A DNA stretch of 32,406 nucleotides from an uncultured Arenicella sp. (GTDB lineage: Bacteria; Pseudomonadota; Gammaproteobacteria; Arenicellales; Arenicellaceae), in the NCBI GenBank assembly GCA_937989675.1, contig CALKRK010000147.1:1-32406 (forward strand). Direction: 5' to 3'. Shown here in pieces: positions 14,738-23,408 of this stretch. Under the pieces are notes generated by a model. That model was not told the DNA's origin, ran no database searches, and saw nothing but the letters and a program-made list of their open reading frames with translations. Position 1 is the first letter of the stretch; each line of letters opens with the position of its first letter. A program made the translations under genes and the position numbers.

Positions 14738-17700
14738 TCAAAAGGTCGGAGCGGTGGAAGGAAAAATGTCGGGAACGGTTTTCAGTTCGAGCTGCTTGGT
14801 CTTGCTATTGGTGCCGTACACGTCAACGCCTACGATCAGATTAATAACGCTGGGAACCAATTTAGTTTCAGTCGCACTGCTGGTACTGGTTTGTGTTTTT
14901 TTGGTGTTAACAGGAAACAACAACTTGATTGATCCGGACTTGGGCACCAACGTATTGGCGGCGATATTACTTCGATAGCCTTGTAATAAACGCAATAGCG
15001 CCCAATTCCCAGATTCAGGAAAAGTAACGGTGTAATCACCCACTAAATTAACGACACTACTCGGCATAGCTAGTTGATAAGTTGACGTGCTGGCAAGTTG
15101 ATAGGTTGAGGTATTAGCTAGGCGAGCTGTAAAGCTCATATCAGCGCCAAAATTCCAAACCAGCTGATCAGTGCTACCTGGGATCGCGACTTCATTGCCG
15201 TTGGATTGCAAAGATTGGCTGATGATTTGCTCCTCACCAATGGATGGCTTAACAAGCACTTTGAACATCGGTTTTATCGTCAAACTGGCTGTTGAAGTAG
15301 CATTGCCAGTCGACAAATTATCACCAAGAAATTCTGAGACTGTTATCAGTTGGCCAATAAAGTCTCGTGCAGCAACATGACGGGTATCGGCTTGCGCTTT
15401 CAAACTAAGCTCTTTATAAAGAGCTGCACTGAAGGTATCGAATTCAGTAAAGAAATTGTCCACGGCTGCGAAACTGGCATCAACCGCAGTCGCTTTAGAC
15501 ACATCAACGAAAGGAAATTTGCCTTTTAAATTGGCATTAAACTCTGACACAACCCAATCGTAATTTTTGCTCGACTGTGACTCCTTGCTTTGACTGCAAA
15601 ACGCAACAATGGACTCCATCAGTGTCGTCTGCGAATTAGTAAAAATGTCTTCGCCCGGCCCGATCGTCACGTTAGTTGGGCAGTTATCGAGCGTCAGCGT
15701 CATTGAATCGGCAAACATTTTTTCCAACGTCGTTAACGAATTTGTTGGATCTTTTAGCGCATACCTACTCAGTTGCGCCAGAGTTTGCTGCCAACTCTCT
15801 TGCGTGATGCTTTGATTCGCTGTTTGACCCGAATCCAGGTTCAAAAGATAGGCAACCGGATTATTGGCGTAATTCTGCGCGATAAAACTAGCACGTTGGC
15901 TCTGTGATAACAGGTAGTTTTTCAAACTCTTTGCATCGGAAATACCATAGAGCGCACCAATGACAGTAGGCTCACTATCATTAGTAGGCACTTGCGGCAG
16001 GTATAGCCGACTAGCACTAACAAGTTGATCGGACGATTGTAGTAACGACAATGCGGCTTTGGCTGTCGTCGCCTGCCAGGCTTGCGATTCAGCTTGGAAA
16101 CCTAATTGAGAAAGCGCCTCTCTAAGTTGATAAAATAAGTCCATCGTCGAGTTGAAATTTTTCACCTGGCCAAGTAAGTCCTGTTCAAGGCTAGCCACAC
16201 TATTTGCACTTTTACTGGCCACCACAGCCACGTCGGTCTGTGCCCATGCAAGCTCATAATTCATCGCCAAACGAAGCTGCGCGAGAATACCGCTTTGAAG
16301 TACGTAAGCTTTGGCATTGGAGCTTGTTTCTGATGGCAGCTTTAAACCCTCAAAGTTAGCTATGGCGTATCGCTCATACTCTCGATAATAACTAAGCGCC
16401 TTAAGTAAGCGTTGAGTATCCCATATGACTTTATCTGGCGTTTTAGGGGGCAATTGAGAAGTATCCAGAGCCATAAACGCGAGGTTTTGTACGCTCCCGA
16501 AACTTCCCCTCAATGCGACCACCGCCGAGCTAAACCGCAGTTTTTCTTCATCACCCTGAACGGCGACAAAGAGCGGCGTAAGCGCGGCCAGTTTATTGGT
16601 TTTCAATTGTTGATAGAAGACGCTCTCGCAATTGTGTTTGTCGAACAAGGCAATGGTTTTATCGGCGATCGATGCCGCAGCACCGCTCTGCTCATAACTC
16701 CAGCCAGCGTCCACGGCCGTGAGCCGCTGGTACATTTGTTGACAAGGGTTAACACCAACGTCGTCGCCCACCCACATTTTGTCGAGATAGCTAAACCAGT
16801 TTTCCAGCTTCACGTAGTCGTTACCACTTAGCTCATCGCTCTCCGCTGAATCTGCACTCAGATCTGGAAGCATCGATGAACTTTGAATCTGTTTGTAAAA
16901 CGCCGTTGCCTCTTTTTCAACAAGCGACCAAAACAGCGATGATGATGCGTTATCCACACCCGACGAACCATTGGGGCAACGTTTATTAACTCTGTTGTAG
17001 TTGTAGTCTAAGCGTTCGAAGGCTTCTTGGTACAATTCGTTACGACGAAAAAAACCAGCGGCTGGCTTGATACCATAGAGGGCCAATATCAAATTCGAAA
17101 AATCATCTAGGATTGTACCGCTTGAATTTCGAGTCGGCTCAGAGAGGCTGATAAAGGTGCCTCGCGTTTGCTGAAATTCATCTAAGCGATTAAGCCATGC
17201 GCCAGCGTAAGCCCATTGAAAGACACCAGAAGAACGATCAAACACCGCAGAAGGTTCATACAGCAAAAGCGATTTAAAACGTTGCGAGACTCGACATTGC
17301 ATTGCAGGAAACACCACACCAGCCAACTGTTGATCTGATATCCGCTTGACTAACTGTTCATCGGTTGATGAGAACCAAGAAATTGGCAACCCCAAACGCG
17401 AAAAACTTCGAGCGTCAACGTCGCTTAACTGCTCGAGAACTTTATACACCTCGCTGTACCCAGTTCCACTATCAAGTTTAGGCGACTTAATGGTATTCAT
17501 TGTAACGGCAACGTTGTTCAACTGCGCTTTAAGGCTCCAAAGGTTCCACACCCCAAGCAACACTAGGAACATTAAGGCCGCTACACTGACTCGCTTATAA
17601 CGAGTAAGGAGCTTTTCATGCAGCCTCAATCCATGCCCAGTTGGGACTGCGAAATTTGCTTCAGAGGCTATCTTATTTTCCAGCAAGTCGTTAAGAAAAA

Positions 17701-18727
17701 GAGTATCACTTGACTGACTAGACGCGCTATCTTGAGTGCTTTGACCAACGAAGTACAAACCCCTGAATTCAAAACCGTTTTGGTAAGAATCTTGTTTGAA
17801 CAAAGTATTGCAAACCATCTCGACGCGGCTTTTAAGCAACGACAAGTCGTGATCTACCAATACATAATCATCGGCATCAAATAGACCGTTTAGTTGAGAC
17901 GAACGAACCACTTGATTGCGATGAATCGACTTTGCAACTGAGAAAAACGCTCGCTGCACGAACTGTGCCCGATAACGTGAACCAAAATCTTCGTCGCTCG
18001 ACCAGCCAAAAATCTCATCGTGCTGATCTTTGTTCTGACGAGCAAACGCCTGATAACTCGGCAGAACATCACAACCGCTCACCACCACATATATAGGCAA
18101 ATGAAATGGTACTTGTTTATCAACAACTAGCATGCTGTTACTTAGACGTTCACTCAGTTCATCCAGCTGCTCCTCGTTTTTTCCCATCACCTCTGACACT
18201 GGAATCGAAACCAAAAGCCCATCAATTGGACGTTGAGGGCGCTTTCGCGTGATTCGCTCTATCACGCTTTTTAGATTACCAAGCGACGAAATCGAAACAT
18301 CAAGCAAAGTTAGTTGCTTTAGAGACAAGCATTTATCTTGCGAATCGCTCGCGAGCAAATCACGTATATGAGATGGTGGGAGTCGTTTGGTCTTACTCGG
18401 TGGCAAAGAGCCAACTAAAGAAGCTTCAAGGGTAGGATTGAGCACCAAGTACAAAGGTACGTCGTATTGGCCGTGAGCTCGGCTGAACAATTGATGAGCT
18501 ACCGTCGCTACCGTATTCCAAATATCTTTGAAACCGTTTTTAAGTTTGCTAAGTAGGCGCTTCCATAAGCTCTCGTCCGGCGATGACGCCTCACCAGCAG
18601 GAACCTTGAACCAAACCCAAACCAAGGCAATCACGATCAGAAGAACAATTGCTAATACAATCAGTGCCGGATAACTCGAAATTAAACGGCCTGCATCATT
18701 CGCAACTTGTAGGAGCCAGTCTTTCAT
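14738..18727 (-). CDS. tssM: T6SS inner-membrane complex protein TssM (IcmF-like)
   Basis: TssM spans the inner membrane and reaches through the periplasm to TssJ, forming the trans-envelope channel with TssL. The start chosen is the ATG at 18727, which overlaps the tssL stop as ATGA and gives 1,329 residues; a longer frame exists but lacks a reason to be used. Residues 18-42 are a transmembrane helix pair or long helix, and about 377-397 is a second membrane segment. The cytoplasmic part keeps FHLPIYVVVSGCDVLPSYQAF and EIFGW, typical of IcmF proteins. At the P-loop position (90-112, YLVLNPTLEASLVGSLPPSKTK) no Walker A is present, so this TssM should not hydrolyse ATP. Near residues 1,203-1,218 an 8-residue unit (TSTYQLA core) is tandemly duplicated. 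Confidence 0.93.
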   Translation of the reverse strand: MKDWLLQVANDAGRLISSYPALIVLAIVLLIVIALVWVWFKVPAGEASSPDESLWKRLLSKLKNGFKDIWNTVATVAHQLFSRAHGQYDVPLYLVLNPTLEASLVGSLPPSKTKRLPPSHIRDLLASDSQDKCLSLKQLTLLDVSISSLGNLKSVIERITRKRPQRPIDGLLVSIPVSEVMGKNEEQLDELSERLSNSMLVVDKQVPFHLPIYVVVSGCDVLPSYQAFARQNKDQHDEIFGWSSDEDFGSRYRAQFVQRAFFSVAKSIHRNQVVRSSQLNGLFDADDYVLVDHDLSLLKSRVEMVCNTLFKQDSYQNGFEFRGLYFVGQSTQDSASSQSSDTLFLNDLLENKIASEANFAVPTGHGLRLHEKLLTRYKRVSVAALMFLVLLGVWNLWSLKAQLNNVAVTMNTIKSPKLDSGTGYSEVYKVLEQLSDVDARSFSRLGLPISWFSSTDEQLVKRISDQQLAGVVFPAMQCRVSQRFKSLLLYEPSAVFDRSSGVFQWAYAGAWLNRLDEFQQTRGTFISLSEPTRNSSGTILDDFSNLILALYGIKPAAGFFRRNELYQEAFERLDYNYNRVNKRCPNGSSGVDNASSSLFWSLVEKEATAFYKQIQSSSMLPDLSADSAESDELSGNDYVKLENWFSYLDKMWVGDDVGVNPCQQMYQRLTAVDAGWSYEQSGAAASIADKTIALFDKHNCESVFYQQLKTNKLAALTPLFVAVQGDEEKLRFSSAVVALRGSFGSVQNLAFMALDTSQLPPKTPDKVIWDTQRLLKALSYYREYERYAIANFEGLKLPSETSSNAKAYVLQSGILAQLRLAMNYELAWAQTDVAVVASKSANSVASLEQDLLGQVKNFNSTMDLFYQLREALSQLGFQAESQAWQATTAKAALSLLQSSDQLVSASRLYLPQVPTNDSEPTVIGALYGISDAKSLKNYLLSQSQRASFIAQNYANNPVAYLLNLDSGQTANQSITQESWQQTLAQLSRYALKDPTNSLTTLEKMFADSMTLTLDNCPTNVTIGPGEDIFTNSQTTLMESIVAFCSQSKESQSSKNYDWVVSEFNANLKGKFPFVDVSKATAVDASFAAVDNFFTEFDTFSAALYKELSLKAQADTRHVAARDFIGQLITVSEFLGDNLSTGNATSTASLTIKPMFKVLVKPSIGEEQIISQSLQSNGNEVAIPGSTDQLVWNFGADMSFTARLANTSTYQLASTSTYQLAMPSSVVNLVGDYTVTFPESGNWALLRLLQGYRSNIAANTLVPKSGSIKLLFPVNTKKTQTSTSSATETKLVPSVINLIVGVDVYGTNSKTKQLELKTVPDIFPSTAPTF
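15070..15118 (-). repeat. 24-bp tandem duplication inside tssM
   Basis: Two adjacent in-frame units encode NTSTYQLA and STSTYQLA in the periplasmic C-terminal region of TssM. The DNA copies differ at several bases, so the duplication is not brand new. It adds one beta-strand-like unit without disturbing the frame. Confidence 0.6.
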
Positions 18728-19476
18728 CCTGCACCTAGTCCAGCAAAAAACGAGGACGTTAACCACCACCAAACAGCACTGCTAATCGCTAGGTAGACCA
18801 TCAGCGAACCAAACACGATCTTATGCCAATCTGAAAACGGCTCAAGCTTTTTTGCGCTAGATGGGTTAATGATGGAACCATAACCGGATGGGAACAATTG
18901 CTCAGGTATGCGTGCGTAACCAGCCTTGGGCAGCAAGCGCTTACGGATAGTTCGAACTAATTTTTCGTTGCCTCGCAGGCGGCCGCGAAACCCAAGCTGC
19001 AATGACAAAATAAAAACAGCCGCTAGCTTTTTCTCTAAGGTAGTCAATACATCTTTGTTTAATAGCTTGCCTAAACGTCGGTAATATTCGTCGCCAGCAT
19101 ACGATGTCGAAAAGACACCAGCTTCGATCGAGAACTCATGCCAATACTGAGCGCCGAACCAGCGTATCTCAAGTAAAAATATTTCATCAGCCAGAGCGCT
19201 CATTACATAACTCACATCTTGATACGCCGCAAATTCCAACGCGCTGGTATTACTCGCCACGTACTCCATTTGGCTATTGAGCGCAGCCTTTAGATACGAG
19301 GCTAACCGGCGCGTCGCATCGCGTTCGCTAACATCTGCCGGCACCTCTTCATCAGTAATTTCAGCCCAGTCGATAACTCCTTGCATGATCATTCGCTTAA
19401 CCTGATACACACGACTATAGAACTCTTTAAAGAGTTCCATCGTATTGAGGCCTTGCCATTCAAGCATCGCGTTCAT
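18724..19476 (-). CDS. tssL: T6SS inner-membrane protein TssL (DotU-like)
   Basis: A 250-residue DotU-family protein: an N-terminal cytoplasmic helical domain with LASYLKAALNSQMEY, SYVMSALADEIFLLEIRW and FILSLQLGFRGRLRGNE, the last being the family's most typical segment. One C-terminal membrane helix follows (about 222-245, IVFGSLMVYLAISSAVWWWL). The extra OmpA-like peptidoglycan-binding extension of some TssL proteins is absent, so anchoring must come from another protein or be dispensable. TssL links TssM to the cytoplasmic baseplate. The stop overlaps the tssM start (ATGA). Internal Met4 or Met13 are alternative starts. Confidence 0.93.
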   Translation of the reverse strand: MNAMLEWQGLNTMELFKEFYSRVYQVKRMIMQGVIDWAEITDEEVPADVSERDATRRLASYLKAALNSQMEYVASNTSALEFAAYQDVSYVMSALADEIFLLEIRWFGAQYWHEFSIEAGVFSTSYAGDEYYRRLGKLLNKDVLTTLEKKLAAVFILSLQLGFRGRLRGNEKLVRTIRKRLLPKAGYARIPEQLFPSGYGSIINPSSAKKLEPFSDWHKIVFGSLMVYLAISSAVWWWLTSSFFAGLGAG

Positions 19477-19498
19477 ACTGATTTATTTATAACCTCGC

Positions 19499-20848
19499 TT
19501 ACGTTGAATAAAGCCAAATCGATTCAGGCTTATCTTGATCTGACTTCTGACTAGCACTGGTGATAATCAACCTCTCACCAAACCGTATTGACGGGTCGGA
19601 CGCACTGAGCAATACAACCACACGAGCACGTTCGGATTCCGACTCGAAAATAGGCTTAGTAAGCAATTTTCGTTGCGCGCCGAGCAAGCGTTTTTGACCA
19701 ACGCCGCGCAGCATCGACTCGCTGACGATACGCGCAGATTGCACATACTCTTTTAGATGACGCTCACTTACGCCCAGCTCTCCGCGAACTTCAATGGTCA
19801 GCGTCTCACTGTTAGCTGGCTTCTCGAGTTGGATACTGAACTGATCACCTTCAAGATCGAATTGCAGTAGCTTGAAGTGCGACTTAATGGTATTGATCAG
19901 GCTAGCTAGGCATGCAATCACCACATTAAAACTGGCGCGCATATCATTATGATCATAGGGTGGAAATTTTGGTGGCACCGGGTTTGCCGTCAGCTTCACC
20001 AATGCACCTATGGCATTGCAGAAAGTCGAATACGCGTTAAACGGATGAATATCCGCCGATAAAGTAAGTTCCAACGACGGTAAAACTGAGCCCAATATCT
20101 CCGACATCTCTCGCTTTTTGGCACGCGCATCGCGGCTTAAACCTGTAGCGTCAGATTCTGCAATCCCCGAGAGCTGTATCGCTTTTTGTCGTAGCGCCTG
20201 CACCAATCGTTCAAGCGTGGTAAACAAGGCTTCGGAACTACCAACTTTGCGTGAGTGAAAACGTCGGGTCGGCGGCACGTATTCGGTGGTCTTAAACGTA
20301 CCGTCATTTTCTTTGCGAACGCGCGCGATCGGCATCGCCACGTATTTACCCGGCGGAGACTCCCCAACGTAAAGGCCATAACGAGGCCTTAGTCGATACA
20401 CCTCAACCGCGTTCTCCCCGGTGTTCTCATCAACTACCGGCTCAGAACTCTGCATCGAGTCGAAGCGTTGGATCTCAGCACGTTGAAACGCGGCGCCCTT
20501 ATCTCGAATTGGCACAACTAAATACACAGTCGCTACCGACCCACCTAATTCAAGATTAGGCGAATCACCTAAGCTTATCGAAATTTTTGCGTCCAGCTTG
20601 TCGTCATAATTGACGATTAAGCCATCTGGCATCATGCCATATACTGATCGTAAACTAAGCTCTCCAGACAGAAGGCTGCTCTGATCAAACTCAAGGTCAA
20701 CCAAACCCCAATAATAGGGTTCTGACATAGTCAGGTGATGTTGACGCTCTATATCTCGGTAAACCTGATCCTGCTGAAAGTGCTGTGGCGATAACAACAT
20801 ACCTTCGTGCCACTGCACCGGAAACTGACGTTGTTTTACAATATGCAT
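19499..20848 (-). CDS. tssK: T6SS baseplate connector TssK
   Basis: The 449-residue product has the TssK opening VQWHEGMLLSPQHFQQDQVYRD (first half of that string is the family signature), with later segments GLVDLEFDQSSLLSG, LYVGESPPGKYVAMPIARV and a RVVVLLSASDPSIRFG-type C-terminal neck and head. TssK trimers connect the TssF/G/E wedges to TssL and TssM at the cytoplasmic face of the inner membrane. Length is normal for the family. It lies 40 bp after tssJ and 22 bp before tssL, as in many T6SS loci. Confidence 0.94.
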   Translation of the reverse strand: MHIVKQRQFPVQWHEGMLLSPQHFQQDQVYRDIERQHHLTMSEPYYWGLVDLEFDQSSLLSGELSLRSVYGMMPDGLIVNYDDKLDAKISISLGDSPNLELGGSVATVYLVVPIRDKGAAFQRAEIQRFDSMQSSEPVVDENTGENAVEVYRLRPRYGLYVGESPPGKYVAMPIARVRKENDGTFKTTEYVPPTRRFHSRKVGSSEALFTTLERLVQALRQKAIQLSGIAESDATGLSRDARAKKREMSEILGSVLPSLELTLSADIHPFNAYSTFCNAIGALVKLTANPVPPKFPPYDHNDMRASFNVVIACLASLINTIKSHFKLLQFDLEGDQFSIQLEKPANSETLTIEVRGELGVSERHLKEYVQSARIVSESMLRGVGQKRLLGAQRKLLTKPIFESESERARVVVLLSASDPSIRFGERLIITSASQKSDQDKPESIWLYST

Positions 20849-20888
20849 AGTGCTACTCCTGAATCGTTTTTCATAGCTCGATATTGGT

Positions 20889-21389
20889 TCATGATTTTGA
20901 ACTCTCCACCACAGTCACCTTAGATTTACCAAAGGTTAGAGTCGGTTTTTTATACGGCGAAATATCCAAGGTGTAATCAGCGCTTTCCTTTATGTAGTTT
21001 GCATACACCATTACCGTGAAGGCCTTTTGGTAGGGAATTGGAAACTTGCTTTTCTCTTTTTTGGGAATCAGTGTTGGTTGAGAAATGGGCACCAATTCGT
21101 AATTGAAAATAACGAGCTTTCCAGGGTATTGAAGTTGAAACTGCGTCTTCTCGTCGAACCATTTTCTGGCGGTATACTTAGTCAGCTGCGCCACCAATGC
21201 TTCTTCATAAATAAACACAATATCCACCGCTAAGGCGGAGCTCTGGTTCACATCGTCAGTGGCAACTAAGTGTATGCGTTCAATCGCGTTATCGCTGTAA
21301 CGGGGCAATAGAGTTTCCAGTTTCGAACATCCTGCCAAAACAAGGATCAGCACGAACGCCCACAACAACCTAAGAGCTAACCATTTCAT
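20889..21389 (-). CDS. tssJ: T6SS outer-membrane lipoprotein TssJ
   Basis: A 166-residue lipoprotein with signal sequence and lipobox VLAGC (Cys21). The mature part is a small beta-sandwich with NQSSALAVDIVFIYEEALVAQL and a conserved PLP-like stretch replaced by LEPISQPT-type residues. TssJ sits in the inner leaflet of the outer membrane and holds the periplasmic end of TssM. Its start overlaps the stop of the PAAR-like gene by 4 bp (ATGA), so the spike cassette and membrane-complex genes are translated together. Length and position before tssK support the call. Confidence 0.9.
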   Translation of the reverse strand: MKWLALRLLWAFVLILVLAGCSKLETLLPRYSDNAIERIHLVATDDVNQSSALAVDIVFIYEEALVAQLTKYTARKWFDEKTQFQLQYPGKLVIFNYELVPISQPTLIPKKEKSKFPIPYQKAFTVMVYANYIKESADYTLDISPYKKPTLTFGKSKVTVVESSKS

Positions 21390-21784
21390 GTCAGCACCAT
21401 TACCTTTAATTGACTTGGAGATATGGTTAAACCAACCATGTTTCCGGCGGGCCCATTCTGCTCAGTTGGTGACAACATTTTGACCACCGGCATCGCCGTG
21501 GAAAATACTTTGAAGCTACCGATGATGTGCCTCTCGGGCCCCATCATCATTCCAGACGCAACCCCACCTACCACGCCAGCGTTATCGCCATTGCTAATAA
21601 ACGCTGTCGTTAAAAGATTATGGACAGGCATACACTCGATAAACTGATTAAATACGCTGGGTATCGACGTAGAGGTAATCGCAAAGTTCGGATATGGTAT
21701 CGGCACAGGTCCTGCTGGCGTTGGCGTATTACAAACATCAGGAAACGCGAAATGAATGGCCGGAAAGAAAGTATTCTGAAACAT
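21386..21784 (-). CDS. DUF4150 PAAR-like spike-tip protein
   Basis: The 132-residue protein shows the DUF4150/PAAR-like pattern: PDVCNTPTPAGPVPIPYPNFA near the N-terminus (in two parts, PDVCNTPTPAG and PVPIPYPN), then GDNAGVVGGVASGMMMGPERHI and NMVGLTISPSQLKVMVL. These domains are thought to form a sharp cap on the VgrG trimer and carry effectors. No toxin domain is fused to it, so cargo would be recruited by the DUF2169 and pentapeptide partners. It starts 2 bp after the DUF3540 stop and overlaps tssJ by 4 bp. Confidence 0.88.
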   Translation of the reverse strand: MFQNTFFPAIHFAFPDVCNTPTPAGPVPIPYPNFAITSTSIPSVFNQFIECMPVHNLLTTAFISNGDNAGVVGGVASGMMMGPERHIIGSFKVFSTAMPVVKMLSPTEQNGPAGNMVGLTISPSQLKVMVLT

Positions 21785-21786
21785 AT

Positions 21787-22344
21787 CTACCCCATGTTGA
21801 TGCGCTCAGCATCAAGCCTCAAATCCTTGTTCGCCGTGATCACCTGATTCTCGGCATCAATCTGTAGCATTTGTGCCGCGTTTAGTGTCCCCTGATCACA
21901 ACGATGCACCCAGTTTTTCATTACATTTACAACGCTTCCAAAAGCGGTTTGAAACAGGTTTTCACAGGCTAGCTTTATGTTTTTGCAGGTTTCTACACTG
22001 ATCTCCTTTGCGGCCCGAAGTGATGCGGTTTCACGCCCGGTTAACACTAAGTTGTCTGCCGTTAGATTAAGCGTATCTGCGCAATTAAACTCCAACGAGA
22101 CGCTGGCACGTTTGGCGGCTCGAAGCAGGCTAGTAATGAAAACTCCTTCGGTCGTCTCTAGGTAACTCACATAGTCTCCTTGCATCAAACCGATCCCCAG
22201 CCCGTCCGCCGAATAGGCAGCTATATGTTCGTCGATAACGTATACCCCATTCTCACAAGCGCTTATCCAACCGGTTTGTACTGGCGAACCAATCGTCAGG
22301 CCCTGTTGCGTATCGGATTGCACTAGACGGTTAACAGCATTCAT
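21787..22344 (-). CDS. DUF3540 T6SS-associated protein
   Basis: A 185-residue protein with the DUF3540 architecture: an N-terminal small beta domain with GLTIGSPVQTGWISACENGVYVI-type strands, then a long repetitive beta-helical stretch (LNLTADNLVLTGRETASLRAAKEI, GSVVNVMKNWVHRCDQGTLNAAQ, ENQVITANKDLRLDAERINMG read in separate parts). The repeats resemble VgrG-type beta-prism segments, so it may extend or brace the spike. The biochemical role of DUF3540 is not established. Its ATG overlaps the previous stop by one base (TAATG), which implies coupled translation. Confidence 0.85.
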   Translation of the reverse strand: MNAVNRLVQSDTQQGLTIGSPVQTGWISACENGVYVIDEHIAAYSADGLGIGLMQGDYVSYLETTEGVFITSLLRAAKRASVSLEFNCADTLNLTADNLVLTGRETASLRAAKEISVETCKNIKLACENLFQTAFGSVVNVMKNWVHRCDQGTLNAAQMLQIDAENQVITANKDLRLDAERINMG

Positions 22345-23408
22345 TAGATGAGCCCTCGTTGTTGTAGTATAAATTCCGCTTCGATCCGCCCTGGGCTCTC
22401 TGGCAATGGCAGTGCGCCTTCGAGAGCTAAAAGGTTCGAACCTTCACTGATTAGTTGATGAGTATTGATGAATTCCATTTCACAGCCACTGAAGTCACAT
22501 GCGAATAGTTCAGCACGAGCAAGATTTGCTCGATCTAGCTTGGCACTATTAAAACTACACTCCTTTAATTTTGCCGCTTCCAATGTGGCGCCACCCAATT
22601 CACTTGAATCGAACGTGGATTGTGAAATACGAGCTTTCCCAAAGTTAGCGCACGCAAGGCCTGTTTCTTGAAAAACACTTTGCGTAATATCAGCCTTGAC
22701 AAACAATGCCTGTGTCAAATCCGCTTGGGCGAAATCAACGTTAACTAAAGTCGTTTCTATAAACACACTTTGTGTAAGGTTGGCCTTCGAAAATCGACTG
22801 TTCGTAATGTTGCACTCTGAAAAATTACATCTTAAAAAATGAGCCCCTGACATTTCCCAACCGGTTATCGTGCTACCAATAAACATGACTTGTTCAAAAC
22901 AATTTATTTGCATCTTCACGGATGAAAAATCCGATTTAGCCCACGCAACATTTCTCTGCAGACCGCCCACTAAAGACATGCCAAGTAAATTGTTTTCCAA
23001 GAACGCTGTTGTATCAAAAACAACGTTGACCCAACTCACTCCACTGAAATCATTACCAGCAAAGTGGCTCTTATTGACTTTCATTGAATCCAATGAAGAG
23101 CCATTCAGATCACACTTCATAAACGCAGATTGATCTATCGTTCCACCACTCCATTGAACATCGTTCAAGCTGCATTGCGTAAAGCGAGTTTTTACCAGGT
23201 TCGGCTTAACCAGCATCGCACTATCAAGTTGACACTCAACAAAACTACTCTCAATAAGGCCATCGCCTTTTAATGCTGAATTACTAAAATTCACCTTATG
23301 AAAAATTCCACCGCCGAGATCAACATCACTCAGATCCAGATTAGATAGATCAACTTCACTTACTGGCTGTCGGTCTGCGACCGCCATTTTTAACTCATTC
23401 ACGTTCAT
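22344..23408 (-). CDS. T6SS-associated pentapeptide-repeat protein
   Basis: Nearly all 354 residues are pentapeptide repeats of the A(D/N)Lxx type, for example NLDLSDVDLGGGIF, ANLTQSVFIE, ADLTQALFVK, ADITQSVFQE and AKLKECSFNS. They should form a right-handed four-sided beta-helix of roughly 12-14 coils. No DNA-gyrase or enzymatic motif is added. In T6SS loci such proteins travel with VgrG and DUF2169 and are thought to act as scaffolds in loading the spike; that role is inferred. Its ATG overlaps the stop of the larger pentapeptide gene by 4 bp and its own stop overlaps the DUF3540 start. Confidence 0.88.
   Translation of the reverse strand: MNVNELKMAVADRQPVSEVDLSNLDLSDVDLGGGIFHKVNFSNSALKGDGLIESSFVECQLDSAMLVKPNLVKTRFTQCSLNDVQWSGGTIDQSAFMKCDLNGSSLDSMKVNKSHFAGNDFSGVSWVNVVFDTTAFLENNLLGMSLVGGLQRNVAWAKSDFSSVKMQINCFEQVMFIGSTITGWEMSGAHFLRCNFSECNITNSRFSKANLTQSVFIETTLVNVDFAQADLTQALFVKADITQSVFQETGLACANFGKARISQSTFDSSELGGATLEAAKLKECSFNSAKLDRANLARAELFACDFSGCEMEFINTHQLISEGSNLLALEGALPLPESPGRIEAEFILQQRGLI

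Noticed and set aside
16412-16831. Plus-strand 139-residue frame inside tssM
   Set aside because: Antisense to a continuous, well-matched TssM; no support for it.
18728-18772. Upstream extension of TssM starting at 18772
   Set aside because: The ATG at 18727 overlaps the tssL stop as ATGA, a common coupling arrangement, and gives the usual N-terminal membrane region. The extension lies wholly within tssL.
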